Of a stretch of DNA of 64,000 nt, positions 1 through 9,310 are shown piece by piece; the first letter of the stretch is position 1; each line of letters begins with the position of its first letter. The notes beneath the pieces were generated by a model. The model was not told where the DNA came from. It searched no databases and saw nothing but the letters and a program-made list of their open reading frames with translations. The position numbers were made by a program, and so were the translations under genes. The DNA comes from Bosea vaviloviae (lineage in GTDB: Bacteria; Pseudomonadota; Alphaproteobacteria; Rhizobiales; Beijerinckiaceae): contig NZ_CP017147.1 of NCBI RefSeq assembly GCF_001741865.1, positions 3,835,001-3,899,000 on the forward strand. The letters are read 5' to 3'.

Positions 1-400
1 GGTCGACACCGGGTGTCAGGGCGACCTGCGCCGTCGAATCCGAGGGCGCGACCAGCACGATCCGGTTGGCCAGCAGGCTGACCCGCGTCTCCGGCGTGAT
101 CAGGTTCTTGCTCGCGGCATAGTCCATCCAGTCGAGATCGGCCGAGAGGAAGAGATCGGCCGGGGCGCCCTGTTCGAGCTGCTTGGCGAGCGAATTGCTG
201 GCCGCATAGGAAATTTTTGGAGCCGGTTTGCCGGTTTCCTTCACCCAGGCGGCGGCGGCCTCGTCGAGTGCGTTCTTCAGGCTCGCCGCCGCGAAGATGA
301 CGAGTTCCTTGGTCTGGGCCTGCGCGGTCGCGACGTTTGCGGAGAAACCGAACAGGAGCGCGGCAGCGACGCCCATCACAAATCGGCGGTTCGTCGTCAT
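1..400 (-). CDS. modA: Molybdate ABC transporter periplasmic binding protein ModA (N-terminal part)
   Basis: This reads from an ATG at 400 down to the window edge, so only about 133 N-terminal residues are present and the stop lies outside. The start MTTNRRFVMGVAAALLF is a signal peptide ending near TAQAQ. The mature part has KELVIFAAASLKNALDE and later GAPADLFLSADLDWMD, the oxyanion-binding segments typical of ModA. In this family the protein captures molybdate or tungstate in the periplasm and delivers it to ModBC, presumably encoded further left. It is divergent from the molbindin gene at 546, with a ModE-like inverted repeat between them, which fits molybdenum-responsive control. Family assignment is firm; substrate is by family. 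Confidence 0.9.
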   Translation of the reverse strand, partial: MTTNRRFVMGVAAALLFGFSANVATAQAQTKELVIFAAASLKNALDEAAAAWVKETGKPAPKISYAASNSLAKQLEQGAPADLFLSADLDWMDYAASKNLITPETRVSLLANRIVLVAPSDSTAQVALTPGVD

Positions 401-428
401 GAGCGTTCACCCTCGTCGCGTTTGCTTT

Positions 429-452
429 CGTTCTGTTTGATTGAATATAACG
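429..452. promoter_or_regulatory. Candidate ModE-type molybdenum box
   Basis: Left arm CGTTCTGTT (429-437), a 6-nt spacer and right arm AATATAACG (444-452) match the ModE consensus CGTTATATA-N6-TATATAACG at 14 of 18 positions with the exact spacer. It lies in the modA/molbindin divergent intergenic region. Function is inferred from sequence and position. Confidence 0.5.
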
Positions 453-545
453 GCTGCCGCAACAGGTCGAGCCCAACATTGCCGTGAGCTCGGCATGCCA
501 CCCTATTCCAAGGCCATGCGGCCCGTTCGTTTCAGGAGAAAACCC

Positions 546-752
546 GTGAAGATCAGCGCCCGCAACCAGCTCAAAGGCACCATCGTCGAGATCACCAAGG
601 GCGCGACGACCGCCCATGTCCGGCTCGATGTCGGCGGCACGATCGTGACATCGGCCATCACCAACGCAGCGGTGGAGGAGCTCAAGCTTGCTGTCGGGCA
701 GCAGGCCTATGCCGTGGTCAAGGCGTCCGACGTGATGATCGCGATCGACTGA
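546..752 (+). CDS. mop: Molbindin (single TOBE/Mop-domain molybdate-binding protein)
   Basis: A 68-residue protein consisting of one Mop/TOBE domain: KISARNQLKGTIVEITKGAT, then AHVRLDVGGTIVTSAIT and a closing KASDVMIAID. That is the length and motif order of Mop molbindins, small cytoplasmic proteins that oligomerise and store molybdate. I chose the GTG at 546 because AGGAG sits at 534-538, seven bases upstream, and because the protein then begins exactly at the domain; the open frame back to 441 adds 35 unrelated residues. It is divergent from modA and probably shares the ModE-like site at 429-452. Confidence 0.85.
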   Translation: MKISARNQLKGTIVEITKGATTAHVRLDVGGTIVTSAITNAAVEELKLAVGQQAYAVVKASDVMIAID

Positions 753-783
753 AGCCAGTAACCGCTCGGCCGGGCGGGAGTTT

Positions 784-2088
784 TTACCCGGCCAGAACTT
801 TCGGCAGCCACAGCACGATCTCGGGATAGATCGTCAAGAGCAGGGTGAACAGGATCAGGATGACCAGATAGGGGAAGGTTACCTTGGCGATGTAGCCGAG
901 GCCGTCCCCGGTCAGGCCCTGGATCACAAACAGGTTGAACCCGACCGGCGGCGTGATCTGCGCCATCTCCACCACCAGCACCATGAAGACGCCGAACCAG
1001 ATCGGATCGAACCCCGCCTGCTTCACGATCGGCAGCACGATCGGCAGCGTCATCACGATCATCGAGAAGCCGTCGAGGAAGCAGCCGAGCACGATATAGA
1101 AGGCGATCAGCGCGACGATCAGCATGAAGGGCGTGAGATTCAGCCCCTTGACGAAGGCGGCGACCGCCTGGGGAATGCCGAGGAAGGCGGCGGCATTGCC
1201 CAGGATCGAGGCGCCCAGCACGATCAGCGCGATCATCGAGCAGGTGATCACCGAGCCGATCAGGATGCCCTTGATCGCCTCGAAATTCAGCGAGCCCTGG
1301 AAGGCGGTGACGAGCGCCGCACCGAGCACACCGACGGCGGCGGCCTCGGACGGTGTCGCGATGCCGCCATACATCGAGCCGAGCACGCACAGGATCAGGA
1401 ACAGCGCCGGGGCCAGATCGCGCAGGGCGGAAAAGCGCTCGCGCCAGCTCAGATTGCGCAGATCGTTCTCGGCCTGGGGCACGAGGTCGCCACGCAGCGT
1501 GGTGTGGATCATCACCCAGGCCATAAAGGTGCCGGCGAGCAGGAAGCCCGGGATGAAGCCGGCGGTGAACAGCTTCAGGATCGAAACGTCGCCGAGCACG
1601 CCATAGATGATCATGATGTTGGAGGGCGGGATCAGGAAGCCGAGCGTGCCGGCTCCCGCCAGCGAGCCGATGGCGATGTCCTTCGAGTAGCCGCGCTTGA
1701 GCAATTCGGTGAGCGCGATACGCCCGACGACCTGGGTGGTCGCAGCCGAGGAGCCCGAGATTGCAGCGAAGATGGTGCAGCCGAAAATGTTCACATGCAG
1801 CAGGCGCCCGGGCAGCAAGCCGGCCCAGGGCGCCAGCCCCTTGAACAGCGAGCGCGACAGATGGGTGCGGAACAGCAATTCGCCCATCAGGATGAAGAGC
1901 GGCAGCGCCAGCAATTCCTGCGTGGTCAGGATGTTCCAGGCATATTGCGGCAGGAGCCGGTCGAGCGGCATCGAGCGGAACAGGAAGAGCAGCACCGTTC
2001 CGGTCAGCGCGAGCGTCAGACCGATCCACAACCCGCAGGCCAGCAGGCTGAACAGGATCGCGAACATGACGATGACTTCGATGGACAT
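784..2088 (-). CDS. dctM: TRAP transporter large permease (DctM family)
   Basis: A 434-residue, highly hydrophobic protein, the usual length for DctM subunits, which have about a dozen membrane segments and form the sodium-coupled translocation channel of TRAP importers. Recognisable family segments include an early LPLFILMGELLFR, SGSSAATTQVVG, GTLGFLIPPSNIMIIYG and a late EMAQITPPVGFNLFVIQG. It is the last gene of hyuA-hyuB-dctP-dctQ-dctM, 64 bases after dctQ. Substrate is unknown; the hyuAB context suggests a hydantoin-, oxoproline- or related carboxylate compound (inference). Confidence 0.92.
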   Translation of the reverse strand: MSIEVIVMFAILFSLLACGLWIGLTLALTGTVLLFLFRSMPLDRLLPQYAWNILTTQELLALPLFILMGELLFRTHLSRSLFKGLAPWAGLLPGRLLHVNIFGCTIFAAISGSSAATTQVVGRIALTELLKRGYSKDIAIGSLAGAGTLGFLIPPSNIMIIYGVLGDVSILKLFTAGFIPGFLLAGTFMAWVMIHTTLRGDLVPQAENDLRNLSWRERFSALRDLAPALFLILCVLGSMYGGIATPSEAAAVGVLGAALVTAFQGSLNFEAIKGILIGSVITCSMIALIVLGASILGNAAAFLGIPQAVAAFVKGLNLTPFMLIVALIAFYIVLGCFLDGFSMIVMTLPIVLPIVKQAGFDPIWFGVFMVLVVEMAQITPPVGFNLFVIQGLTGDGLGYIAKVTFPYLVILILFTLLLTIYPEIVLWLPKVLAG

Positions 2089-2152
2089 GGGCGTAATCCC
2101 GACCGGCGCACCGGTCTGCGAGTAGGGGAAGGGCGCTGTGGAGAGGCGATGC

Positions 2153-2761
2153 TCAGTCCGCGGGGGACGCGGCCTTCATCGAGTGGTCTTCCAGCGGCAG
2201 GCCAAGGGCTGCCTGGATGACGCGCGCGAGATATTGCAGGGTCAAAAGCAGCATGCCGAAGGTCACCACGGCCTGGGGAAACCAGACCGGCGTGTCGCTC
2301 GAGACCGAGGTCTGGCCTCGGCTGAACGAGCCCCAGGAGAAGCGCACCATCGCGTAGGTCAGGAAGCTCATGAAGGCGAAGCCGAGCAGCGCCGCCAGGA
2401 CCTCCAGCGGTCGCCGCAGGGCCGGTGGCGCCTTGCCGATCAGCAGGGTGACGCGGACATGGCCTCCCGCGCGCAGCGTCATGGCGGCCCCGAAGGTGAA
2501 AGAGGCCGCCATCAGATAGGAGGAATACTCCCACGCGACCGGGATGGAGGCGGGGAAGAAGGGCAGGAAGTTCGACAGGAAGCGGGTGCCGATCTCGCAC
2601 AGCATGAGCAATGTCAGCGCCAGCAGGCAGCCGCCGCCGATCCAGCCGTCGAGGCGGCTGAGCCGGTCGATTCCGTCGAGCACGGCGCGCAGGGCCGCCG
2701 GAACGGCGACCGCTTGCGGTTCGGCAAACCTTGGCGGTTCGGAGGGGGAGGCGTTGGTCAC
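2153..2761 (-). CDS. dctQ: TRAP transporter small permease (DctQ family)
   Basis: A 202-residue protein with four hydrophobic stretches, as in DctQ small subunits, which sit beside the large permease and contact the binding protein. Segments include IGGGCLLALTLLMLCEIGTRF near residue 45 and VAWEYSSYLMAASFTFGAAM. The start is a GTG at 2761 whose last two bases fall in the TGA of dctP (GTGA overlap), indicating translational coupling. The N-terminal 30 residues are polar and rich in Pro, Ser and Ala. Confidence 0.88.
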   Translation of the reverse strand: MTNASPSEPPRFAEPQAVAVPAALRAVLDGIDRLSRLDGWIGGGCLLALTLLMLCEIGTRFLSNFLPFFPASIPVAWEYSSYLMAASFTFGAAMTLRAGGHVRVTLLIGKAPPALRRPLEVLAALLGFAFMSFLTYAMVRFSWGSFSRGQTSVSSDTPVWFPQAVVTFGMLLLTLQYLARVIQAALGLPLEDHSMKAASPAD

Positions 2762-3762
2762 GAGCCGCGCTTCATCTCGGTGAGATAGGCCTTCACCGGC
2801 TTGTCGGCGGCGGGAACGCGCTTGAGGAAGGCGTCGAGCAGCGGCGCGGTCTTGGCGCGCAGATCGGCCATCATCGGCGCCGGCACCGGCACGATCTCCA
2901 TGCCGCCCTCGGTCAGTCGCTTCAGGCTGTCGGTATCGGCCTTGACCGAGGCCGCCCAGAAATCGGGCTCGAGCTTGGCGGCGATCTCTTCCATCGCCTT
3001 GCGTTCTTCGGGCTTCAGCTTCTTCCAGCTGTCGAGATTGATCGTGACCATCTCGGACGACCAGACATGGTTGGTCGGCAGCAGGTATTTCAGGAACTCC
3101 CAGAACTTGCCGTCGACGCCCGACACCGCCGAGGTCGAGACGCCCGCGACCACGCCCGAGGCCAGCGCCGGCACAGTCTCGCCCCAGGGGATCAGGACCG
3201 GCGACATGCCCACCGCGTTGAGCATGTCGACGGCGTTCTTGTCGGGCACGCGGATCTTGATGCTCTTCAGCATCTCGACCGTGGTCGCCTTGGCCTTGAG
3301 CTGCAGATACTGCGTCGGCCAGGGCACGATGAAGAGGATCTTCTGGTTGTTGCGCTCGGCGATCTTGTCATATTCGGGCCGCACATATTTGTGCAGGATC
3401 TTGAGCTCCTCGGGCGTGCCGACGAGGAAGGGCACGCTTTCCACGCCCATGAACGGTTCGTCGCCGACCTGCTGGATGTTGAGGATATCGGCCATCGGCA
3501 CGATGCCGTCGCGCACGGCGCGCAGATGCTCAGGCCCCTTGAAACCGAGCTGGCCACCGGCCTTGACCAGAATATCGACGCTGCCATTCGTCGCCTTCTT
3601 CACCTCCTCGGCGTAGCGCATGGCGTTTTGCGTGTGGAAATTGCTTTCGGGCCAGACGGTCGAGAGGTCGAGCTTGGTTTGCGCGGCAGCAGGCTGGGCC
3701 AGCATGCCGAGCAATCCCATTCCCAGCAGAAACGCGCGCCGCGCGATGCGATGGTCCGCCAT
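2758..3762 (-). CDS. dctP: TRAP transporter substrate-binding protein (DctP family)
   Basis: A 334-residue periplasmic binding protein. ATG 3762 is preferred over the upstream codon at 3822 because it gives a clean signal peptide, RRAFLLGMGLLGMLAQPAAA followed by QTKLDLSTVWPESNFHT. The mature part carries the DctP pattern, including the conserved basic segment IKIRVPDKNAVDMLNAVG and VPLLI-like PVLIPWGETVPAL. It follows hyuB after a GC-rich hairpin (3813-3834) and is coupled to dctQ. Binding proteins of this group take carboxylate-containing ligands; the real ligand is not readable here. Confidence 0.9.
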   Translation of the reverse strand: MADHRIARRAFLLGMGLLGMLAQPAAAQTKLDLSTVWPESNFHTQNAMRYAEEVKKATNGSVDILVKAGGQLGFKGPEHLRAVRDGIVPMADILNIQQVGDEPFMGVESVPFLVGTPEELKILHKYVRPEYDKIAERNNQKILFIVPWPTQYLQLKAKATTVEMLKSIKIRVPDKNAVDMLNAVGMSPVLIPWGETVPALASGVVAGVSTSAVSGVDGKFWEFLKYLLPTNHVWSSEMVTINLDSWKKLKPEERKAMEEIAAKLEPDFWAASVKADTDSLKRLTEGGMEIVPVPAPMMADLRAKTAPLLDAFLKRVPAADKPVKAYLTEMKRGS

Positions 3763-3812
3763 GATCCGTAAGCCCTTCCGATGAAGTCGTTTGTCGATGA
3801 TTGAAAGCAAAT

Positions 3813-3834
3813 CCCCGGCCAAGAGGGGCCGGGG
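3813..3834 (-). terminator. GC-rich hairpin between hyuB and dctP
   Basis: Perfect 8-bp arms CCCCGGCC (3813-3820) and GGCCGGGG (3827-3834) around a 6-nt loop, 11 bases after the hyuB stop on the minus strand. The following bases are only mildly T-rich, so it may be a weak terminator or an mRNA processing or stability element rather than a full stop. Confidence 0.4.
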
Positions 3835-3844
3835 TGACGGCTGG

Positions 3845-5473
3845 TCAGCTTGCGCTGACCAACTCTTCCTCGATGTCGCGGCGCAGCAGGGCCGGGTCGC
3901 GTTCGGCCGGGTCGCCGATGCCGGCGCCGCCCGGCGTCAGGACGACCAGCCGGTCGCCGGCCGGAATTTCCTGAAAGCCCTTGCCCCTGAGCTTCTTGCC
4001 GGATTTGAGCCCGACATAGCCGGCGGCTCCGTTTCCGCCGCCATCGCGTCCGCGCGGCGGATGGTCGATCCGGTCGAAGGCCGCCAGGATCTCGAAGGAG
4101 GCGTCGACCCCGCTCTCGATCTCGATGATCTGGCCGTGGCCGCCGCGCGTGCGGCCATTGCCGCCGCTGTCGGGGCGCAGCTCCTTCTTCCAGAAGATCA
4201 GGGGCGTCTGCGTCTCGGCGATCTCGACCGGCGTGCCGCGCACGCCGCTGGGATAGGCGGTGGCCGAGAGCCCGTCCTTGTCGAAGCGCGCGCCGGTGCC
4301 GCCATTGCTAGTGACAGCCATGGCGAAACCGTAATTGCCTTGCGCGCCGGCATGCGTCCGGCCGCGCACGTTCAGATTCCACAGGCAGGAGGTGCCCTCG
4401 GCCGGCACGCGCTCCGGGATGACCTGGCGCAGGCAGCCGAAGACGACGTCGGGCAGCATCTGGCCGATGACATGGCGCGAGGACACGGCTGCCGGTTTGG
4501 GTGCGTTCAGGATCGAGCCCGATGGCGCGGAAACGGTCAGCGGGCCCAGTGAGCCGGCATTGTTGGGGATTTGGGCGGCGACGACGCAGCCCAACCCGAA
4601 GACGGTATAAGCGGTGGTATAGGAATGCGGCACGTTGATGCCGCGCTGCGCCTGCGGCGAGGTGCCAGTGAAATCGACATGGATGCCGTCATCCGAGATG
4701 GTCAGCTTGGCGGCGAGCGTGACCGGTACGTCATAGCCGTCGACGACCATCTCGTTGCGCCAGGTGCCTTTCGGCAGCTTGACGATCTCGGCCAGCACGG
4801 CTTCGCGTGAGCGCGCGCAGATATGGTCGGCGAGTTCGTCGAGCGTCTCGATGCCGAACTCGTCCATCATTTCGACCAGGCGTTTCGCGCCCATGTCGTT
4901 GCAGGCGGCGAGCGAATAGGTGTCGCCTTCGGTATCGACGGGCTGGCGCGTATTGGCGCGGATGATCGCCATGACGTTCTGGTCGACCTTGCCGGCATCG
5001 ATCAGTTTCAGCATCGGCAGATAGAGCCCCTCCATGAAGACGTCGGTGGCGTCGGGCCCGAAGCCGATGCCGCCGATATCCATCAGATGGCTGGTGCAGG
5101 AAAACAGCGCGACCGGCTTGCCGTTTCTGAAGGCGGGCGTCGTCACGACGAAGTCGTTGAGATGGCCGGTACCCATCCAGGGATCGTTGGTGATGTAGGC
5201 GTCGCCTTCCTTCATCGTCTCGATCGGGAAATGGCGGATGAAGTGCTTCACCGATTCCGCCATGGAGTTGACGTGGCCCGGCGTGCCGGTGACGCCCTGG
5301 GCCAGCATCCGGCCCTGCAGGTCGAAGACGCCGGCGGAGATGTCGCCGCATTCGCGCACGATCGGCGAAAACGCGGTGCGCATCAGGATCTGGCCCTGTT
5401 CCTCCACCACCGCGATCAGGCGGTTCCACATGATCTGGAGATCGATCAGGCTGATCTTGTCGGTCTGACTCAT
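3845..5473 (-). CDS. hyuB: Hydantoinase B / oxoprolinase family subunit (HyuB)
   Basis: A 542-residue member of the hydantoinase B/oxoprolinase family, cytoplasmic partner of HyuA. Typical segments: MRTAFSPIVRECGDISAGVF, QGVTGTPGHVNSM, YITNDPWMGTGHLNDF and, near the C terminus, GGNGRTRGGHGQIIEIESG and LTPGGAGIGDP. Together HyuA and HyuB catalyse ATP-dependent opening of cyclic amides such as N-methylhydantoin or 5-oxoproline. ATG 5473 is chosen because AGGAGA lies six bases upstream; an in-frame GTG at 5488 overlaps that ribosome site. It follows hyuA after 11 bases. The exact ring substrate cannot be told from sequence. Confidence 0.9.
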   Translation of the reverse strand: MSQTDKISLIDLQIMWNRLIAVVEEQGQILMRTAFSPIVRECGDISAGVFDLQGRMLAQGVTGTPGHVNSMAESVKHFIRHFPIETMKEGDAYITNDPWMGTGHLNDFVVTTPAFRNGKPVALFSCTSHLMDIGGIGFGPDATDVFMEGLYLPMLKLIDAGKVDQNVMAIIRANTRQPVDTEGDTYSLAACNDMGAKRLVEMMDEFGIETLDELADHICARSREAVLAEIVKLPKGTWRNEMVVDGYDVPVTLAAKLTISDDGIHVDFTGTSPQAQRGINVPHSYTTAYTVFGLGCVVAAQIPNNAGSLGPLTVSAPSGSILNAPKPAAVSSRHVIGQMLPDVVFGCLRQVIPERVPAEGTSCLWNLNVRGRTHAGAQGNYGFAMAVTSNGGTGARFDKDGLSATAYPSGVRGTPVEIAETQTPLIFWKKELRPDSGGNGRTRGGHGQIIEIESGVDASFEILAAFDRIDHPPRGRDGGGNGAAGYVGLKSGKKLRGKGFQEIPAGDRLVVLTPGGAGIGDPAERDPALLRRDIEEELVSAS

Positions 5474-5484
5474 CTGATCTCTCC

Positions 5485-7599
5485 TCACGCGGCTTCGCGG
5501 TCCAGAATCTGGCGGTCGAGAATTTTGCGGTCCATCACGATGCAGCCGATGGCGTCGATATGCGCGTCGAAGCTCATCGACACGAAGGTCGAGGTCTCGT
5601 CCTCGGCGATGATGGCGGGGCCGGCGATCGAAGCGCCCGGCATCATCGCCTCGCGCCGGTAGAGCGGGATCATGATGCTGGCGCCGGCCTTGCCGTCATG
5701 GAAGGAGCGGCTGCCGGAAGCCTCCGGCGCTGCCGAACTCGCGACACGCGGCGCCACTTCGGGCTTCGGAGGCTGCGTCGTGACCAGAACCGACCAGCTC
5801 AGGATCTCGATCGCGGCTCCGGGAATGGGCCGCGCGAACAGGGCGGCGTAATCGGCCTCGAAAGCGCTCCGCAGCGGGGGAATATCCTGCTCGCCCAGCA
5901 CGCCGGAGGGCAAGGTCACGGTGATCTCATGGCCCTGGCCGACATAGCGCATGAAGGCGACGCGGCGCGCGATCACGGGTTCGCCGCGCGCACCGGGCTC
6001 GACCAAGGCGCGTGCTTCCAGCTCCATCTCCGAGAGAAGATCCGAGACCAGCGCCCCGTCAAAGGCGTCGAGCCTGACATGGCGGCTCCTGACCAGTTCA
6101 TAGGAGACCGGCGCGGCGAGGAAGCCGACAGCCGAGCCGACACCGGCATTGGGCGGCACGATGACGCGCTTGACGCCGATCTTCTCGGCCACGCGCGCGG
6201 CATGCAGCGGGGCCGCCCCGCCGAAGGCGATCAGCGTGTGATCGCCGACGACCGCGCCGCGCTCGACCGCATGCACGCGGGCCGCGCTCGCCATGTTCTC
6301 GCAGACCATTTCATGCACGGCATAGGCGGCAGTTTCGGCATCGAGCCCGAGCGGCTCGCCGATATCGGCCAGGAGCGCCTTGCGCGACAAGTCCGGGTCG
6401 AGCGGGATGGTGCCGCCGGCGAAGGAGGCTGGGTCGATCATACCGAGCACGACATCGGCGTCGGTGACGGCAGGATGCGTGCCGCCGCGTCCATAGCAGG
6501 CGGGACCGGGCTCGGAGGAGGCGCTTTCGGGCCCGACCGTGACGCGCTTCAACGCATCGATCCGCGCGATCGAGCCGCCACCGGCGCCGATCTCGACCAT
6601 CTCGATCACCGGAATGCGCACGGGAAGCCCCGAGCCCTTGAGGAAGCGGGCAGCGCGGTCGACCTCGAAGATGCGCGAGGATTGCGGCTCGAATTTCTCG
6701 ATCAGGCAGATCTTTGCCGTGGTGCCGCCCATGTCGAAGGAGAGCACCTTGCTCTCGCCGAGCTGGGCTGCGGTCAGCGCGGCGAATATCGCCCCGCCGG
6801 CGGGCCCGGATTCGACGAGGCGCACCGGGAAGCGCTGCGCAGTCTCGATCGAGGTCAGGCCGCCGCCCGAGGTCACCAGGTAGATCGCGCCACGGAACTG
6901 CTCCTGCGCCAGCCCCTCGGCCATGCGGGCGAGGTAGCCCGCCATCAGCGGCTGGACATAGGCGTTGGCGATGGCCGTCGAGGTGCGTTCATATTCACGC
7001 ACCTCCGGGCAGACCTCGCTGGAGAGCGTGATGCCGAGCTCCGGCATCGCAGCTTTCAGCAGCGCGCCGGTGCGGCGCTCATGCTCGGCATTGGCATAGG
7101 AATGCAGGAAGGCGATGGCGACGCTCTCGACACCGGCCGCCTTGAGTTTCGGCACGAGCGCGGCGATCGCCGCCTCATCCAGCGGCAGGCGGACCTTGCC
7201 GTGCACATCGACGCGCTCGGGTAGCGTGAAGCGCAGGGCGCGCTGCACCAGTGGGCGCGGCTTCTCGATCGAGAGATCATACTGGTCGTAGCGGCTTTCC
7301 GTGCCGATCTCGATGATGTCGCGAAAGCCCTCGGTCGCGATCAGGGCGGTTTTCGCGCCGCGGCGCTCGATGATGGCGTTGGTCGCCAGGGTGGTGCCAT
7401 GGACGAAGACATCGATGTCGGACATGTGCATCCGCGCATCCGAGAGAATCAACCGCATGCCGTCGAGCACGCCTTCCTCCGGCCGCGACGGCGTCGTCAG
7501 GACCTTGCGCGTCATCCGCCCGGCTTCGGTCTCCAGCACCACATCCGTGAAGGTGCCGCCGATATCGACCGCGAGTCTGACGTGCTGGTTCGGTGCCAT
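5485..7599 (-). CDS. hyuA: Hydantoinase A / oxoprolinase family ATPase subunit (HyuA)
   Basis: A 704-residue HyuA. The N terminus RLAVDIGGTFTDVVLE is the ASKHA-fold phosphate-1 loop, followed by VHGTTLATNAIIERRGA, later RLVESGPAGGAIFAA, VLSFDMGGTTAKICLI and HTLIAFGGAAPLHA, all diagnostic of the family. Known members activate the cyclic amide with ATP and work with HyuB. It heads a minus-strand run hyuA-hyuB-dctP-dctQ-dctM and is divergent from the amidase at 7817, with a 217-base gap that should hold both promoters. The combination with ggt nearby favours a 5-oxoproline or gamma-glutamyl-derived substrate, but this is inference. Confidence 0.92.
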   Translation of the reverse strand: MAPNQHVRLAVDIGGTFTDVVLETEAGRMTRKVLTTPSRPEEGVLDGMRLILSDARMHMSDIDVFVHGTTLATNAIIERRGAKTALIATEGFRDIIEIGTESRYDQYDLSIEKPRPLVQRALRFTLPERVDVHGKVRLPLDEAAIAALVPKLKAAGVESVAIAFLHSYANAEHERRTGALLKAAMPELGITLSSEVCPEVREYERTSTAIANAYVQPLMAGYLARMAEGLAQEQFRGAIYLVTSGGGLTSIETAQRFPVRLVESGPAGGAIFAALTAAQLGESKVLSFDMGGTTAKICLIEKFEPQSSRIFEVDRAARFLKGSGLPVRIPVIEMVEIGAGGGSIARIDALKRVTVGPESASSEPGPACYGRGGTHPAVTDADVVLGMIDPASFAGGTIPLDPDLSRKALLADIGEPLGLDAETAAYAVHEMVCENMASAARVHAVERGAVVGDHTLIAFGGAAPLHAARVAEKIGVKRVIVPPNAGVGSAVGFLAAPVSYELVRSRHVRLDAFDGALVSDLLSEMELEARALVEPGARGEPVIARRVAFMRYVGQGHEITVTLPSGVLGEQDIPPLRSAFEADYAALFARPIPGAAIEILSWSVLVTTQPPKPEVAPRVASSAAPEASGSRSFHDGKAGASIMIPLYRREAMMPGASIAGPAIIAEDETSTFVSMSFDAHIDAIGCIVMDRKILDRQILDREAA

Positions 7600-7816
7600 A
7601 TCGATGTGTCTCCGTCGGATCGCCAGCGGTCAGCGTCTGATCCGCAGCAGGCACTATGCAAGAAGCGGGGGCAAGAGCATGCGCGGTATGCATGGGGCAT
7701 CTAACGTCAGGGGCGACATGCTGGAGATTCGCAGGTCATAGTTGCAGACCCGAGGCATCGCTATCCGAGGCATGGCTCTTGCCTGCGTGGCCCGTCGTCG
7801 ACGAGAGGTCCTTCCC

Positions 7817-9310
7817 TTGACTGAACCCTGTGAACTCAGCGCCGTAGAGGCTCGCGCCTTGATCGGAACCAAGAAGCTGTCGGCGAGCGAATTGCTCGAA
7901 AGCTGTATCGCCCGCATCGATGCGGTCGACCCGGCCGTCAACGCGATGGTGGCGCGTGACGACGAGCGGGCGCGCAAGGCGGCAAAGCTCGCCGATGAGG
8001 CGACGATGCGCGGCGACCGGCTCGGCGCGCTGCACGGGCTGCCGCTCGGCGTGAAGGATCTCGAGAACGTCGCCGGCCTGCGCACCACCTATGGCAGTCC
8101 GCTCTTTGCGGATCATGTGCCGACCGAAGACCAGTTGATCGTCGCCAACACCCGCAAGGCCGGTGCGATCGTTCTGGGCAAGACCAACACGCCGGAATGG
8201 GGCGCCGGCGCCAACACCCGCAACGCTGTCTATGGCGCGACCGGCAACCCCTTCGACCCCTCCAAATGCGCCGCCGGCTCCTCGGGTGGCTCGGGCGTCG
8301 CGCTGGCGACGAACATGGTGCCGATCGCGACCGGCTCCGACACTGGCGGCTCGCTGCGCAACCCGGCCGCCTATAACGGCATCGTCGGCTTCAGGCCCTC
8401 GCCGGGGCTGGTGCCGAGCGAGAAGCGGCCGCTGGGCTGGAATCCGTTGAGCGTGCTTGGGCCGATGGCGCGCACCGTGCCCGATCTGTGCCTGCTGCTC
8501 TCGACCATGGTCTCGGATGACGCCGCGGATCCGCTGGCCACGACGATCCATGGCAGGACAGTGCGCCGTCCTGAGGATTTCGCCAGGCCGGGAACGATCG
8601 ATCTCGCCTCGCTCAAGGTGGCGCTGACGCCGGATTTCGGCTTCGCACCGACCGAGCGCCATATCCGCGAGGTCTTCGCCGAGAAGACCGGCGCTTTCAG
8701 CCATCTCTTCGCACAGGTCGAGGCGGCGACGCCCGATTGCACCGGCGCCGACGAGACCTTCGAGGTGCTGCGCTCGGTCGCGTTCCTTGCCGGCATGTAT
8801 GAGCGCGTCCGCGACACGCCCGAACTCGTCGGCCCCAATGTCCGCGCCAATGTCGAGGAGGGGCTGCGCTACAGCGCGCTCGACGTCACCCGTGCCCTGA
8901 AGCAGCAGACCGTGCTCTACAAGAACTGGCAGGGCTTCTTCGAGGATTACGACGTCATCCTCTCGCCGGCCGTCACCTTGAGCCCGCGGCCCTGGTCGGA
9001 GCTCTACCCGGCCGAGATCGACGGCACACCGACCCGGACCTATTTCCACTGGCTCGCCATGGCCTATGCCGTCACCAATGTCGGCCATCCCGCGATTTCG
9101 CTGCCGGTCGGGCTCGACCGCAACGGCATGCCGTTCGGCCTGCAGATCGTCGGCCCGCGCGGCGGCGACGCCAAGGTGCTGGCCGTGGCGGCCGCGCTCG
9201 AGGCGGCCCTGGCGGGCGATACGCTGACGGCGCGCCCGGTGCCCGACATCGCCAAACTGACGGCCGCGCCGAAGCTGAGCGACAGCCCGGGCTTCCTGGG
9301 CTTCGATTAA
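7817..9310 (+). CDS. Amidase signature family hydrolase
   Basis: A 497-residue amidase. The signature region is complete: GVKDLENVAG supplies the catalytic Lys, CAAGSSGGSGVALATNM the cis-Ser, and GSDTGGSLRNPAAYNG the nucleophilic Ser region. These enzymes hydrolyse amides to acid and ammonia; the substrate of this branch is open. I prefer the TTG at 7817 because GAGAGG is eight bases upstream and the protein then begins MTEPCELSAVEARALIG, the normal family N terminus; ATG 7772 in the same frame is an alternative. The stop lies in a short direct repeat (9298-9349). A decayed copy of its 3' end is present at 11172-11380. Confidence 0.88.
   Translation: MTEPCELSAVEARALIGTKKLSASELLESCIARIDAVDPAVNAMVARDDERARKAAKLADEATMRGDRLGALHGLPLGVKDLENVAGLRTTYGSPLFADHVPTEDQLIVANTRKAGAIVLGKTNTPEWGAGANTRNAVYGATGNPFDPSKCAAGSSGGSGVALATNMVPIATGSDTGGSLRNPAAYNGIVGFRPSPGLVPSEKRPLGWNPLSVLGPMARTVPDLCLLLSTMVSDDAADPLATTIHGRTVRRPEDFARPGTIDLASLKVALTPDFGFAPTERHIREVFAEKTGAFSHLFAQVEAATPDCTGADETFEVLRSVAFLAGMYERVRDTPELVGPNVRANVEEGLRYSALDVTRALKQQTVLYKNWQGFFEDYDVILSPAVTLSPRPWSELYPAEIDGTPTRTYFHWLAMAYAVTNVGHPAISLPVGLDRNGMPFGLQIVGPRGGDAKVLAVAAALEAALAGDTLTARPVPDIAKLTAAPKLSDSPGFLGFD

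Noticed and set aside
3813..3834. Treating hyuAB and dctPQM as two fully separate operons
   Set aside because: The hairpin lacks a convincing U tract and no promoter motif is visible before dctP, so partial read-through is more likely.
5560..7224. 554-residue plus-strand open frame opposite hyuA
   Set aside because: hyuA is unequivocal on the other strand; the shadow has the usual antisense composition.
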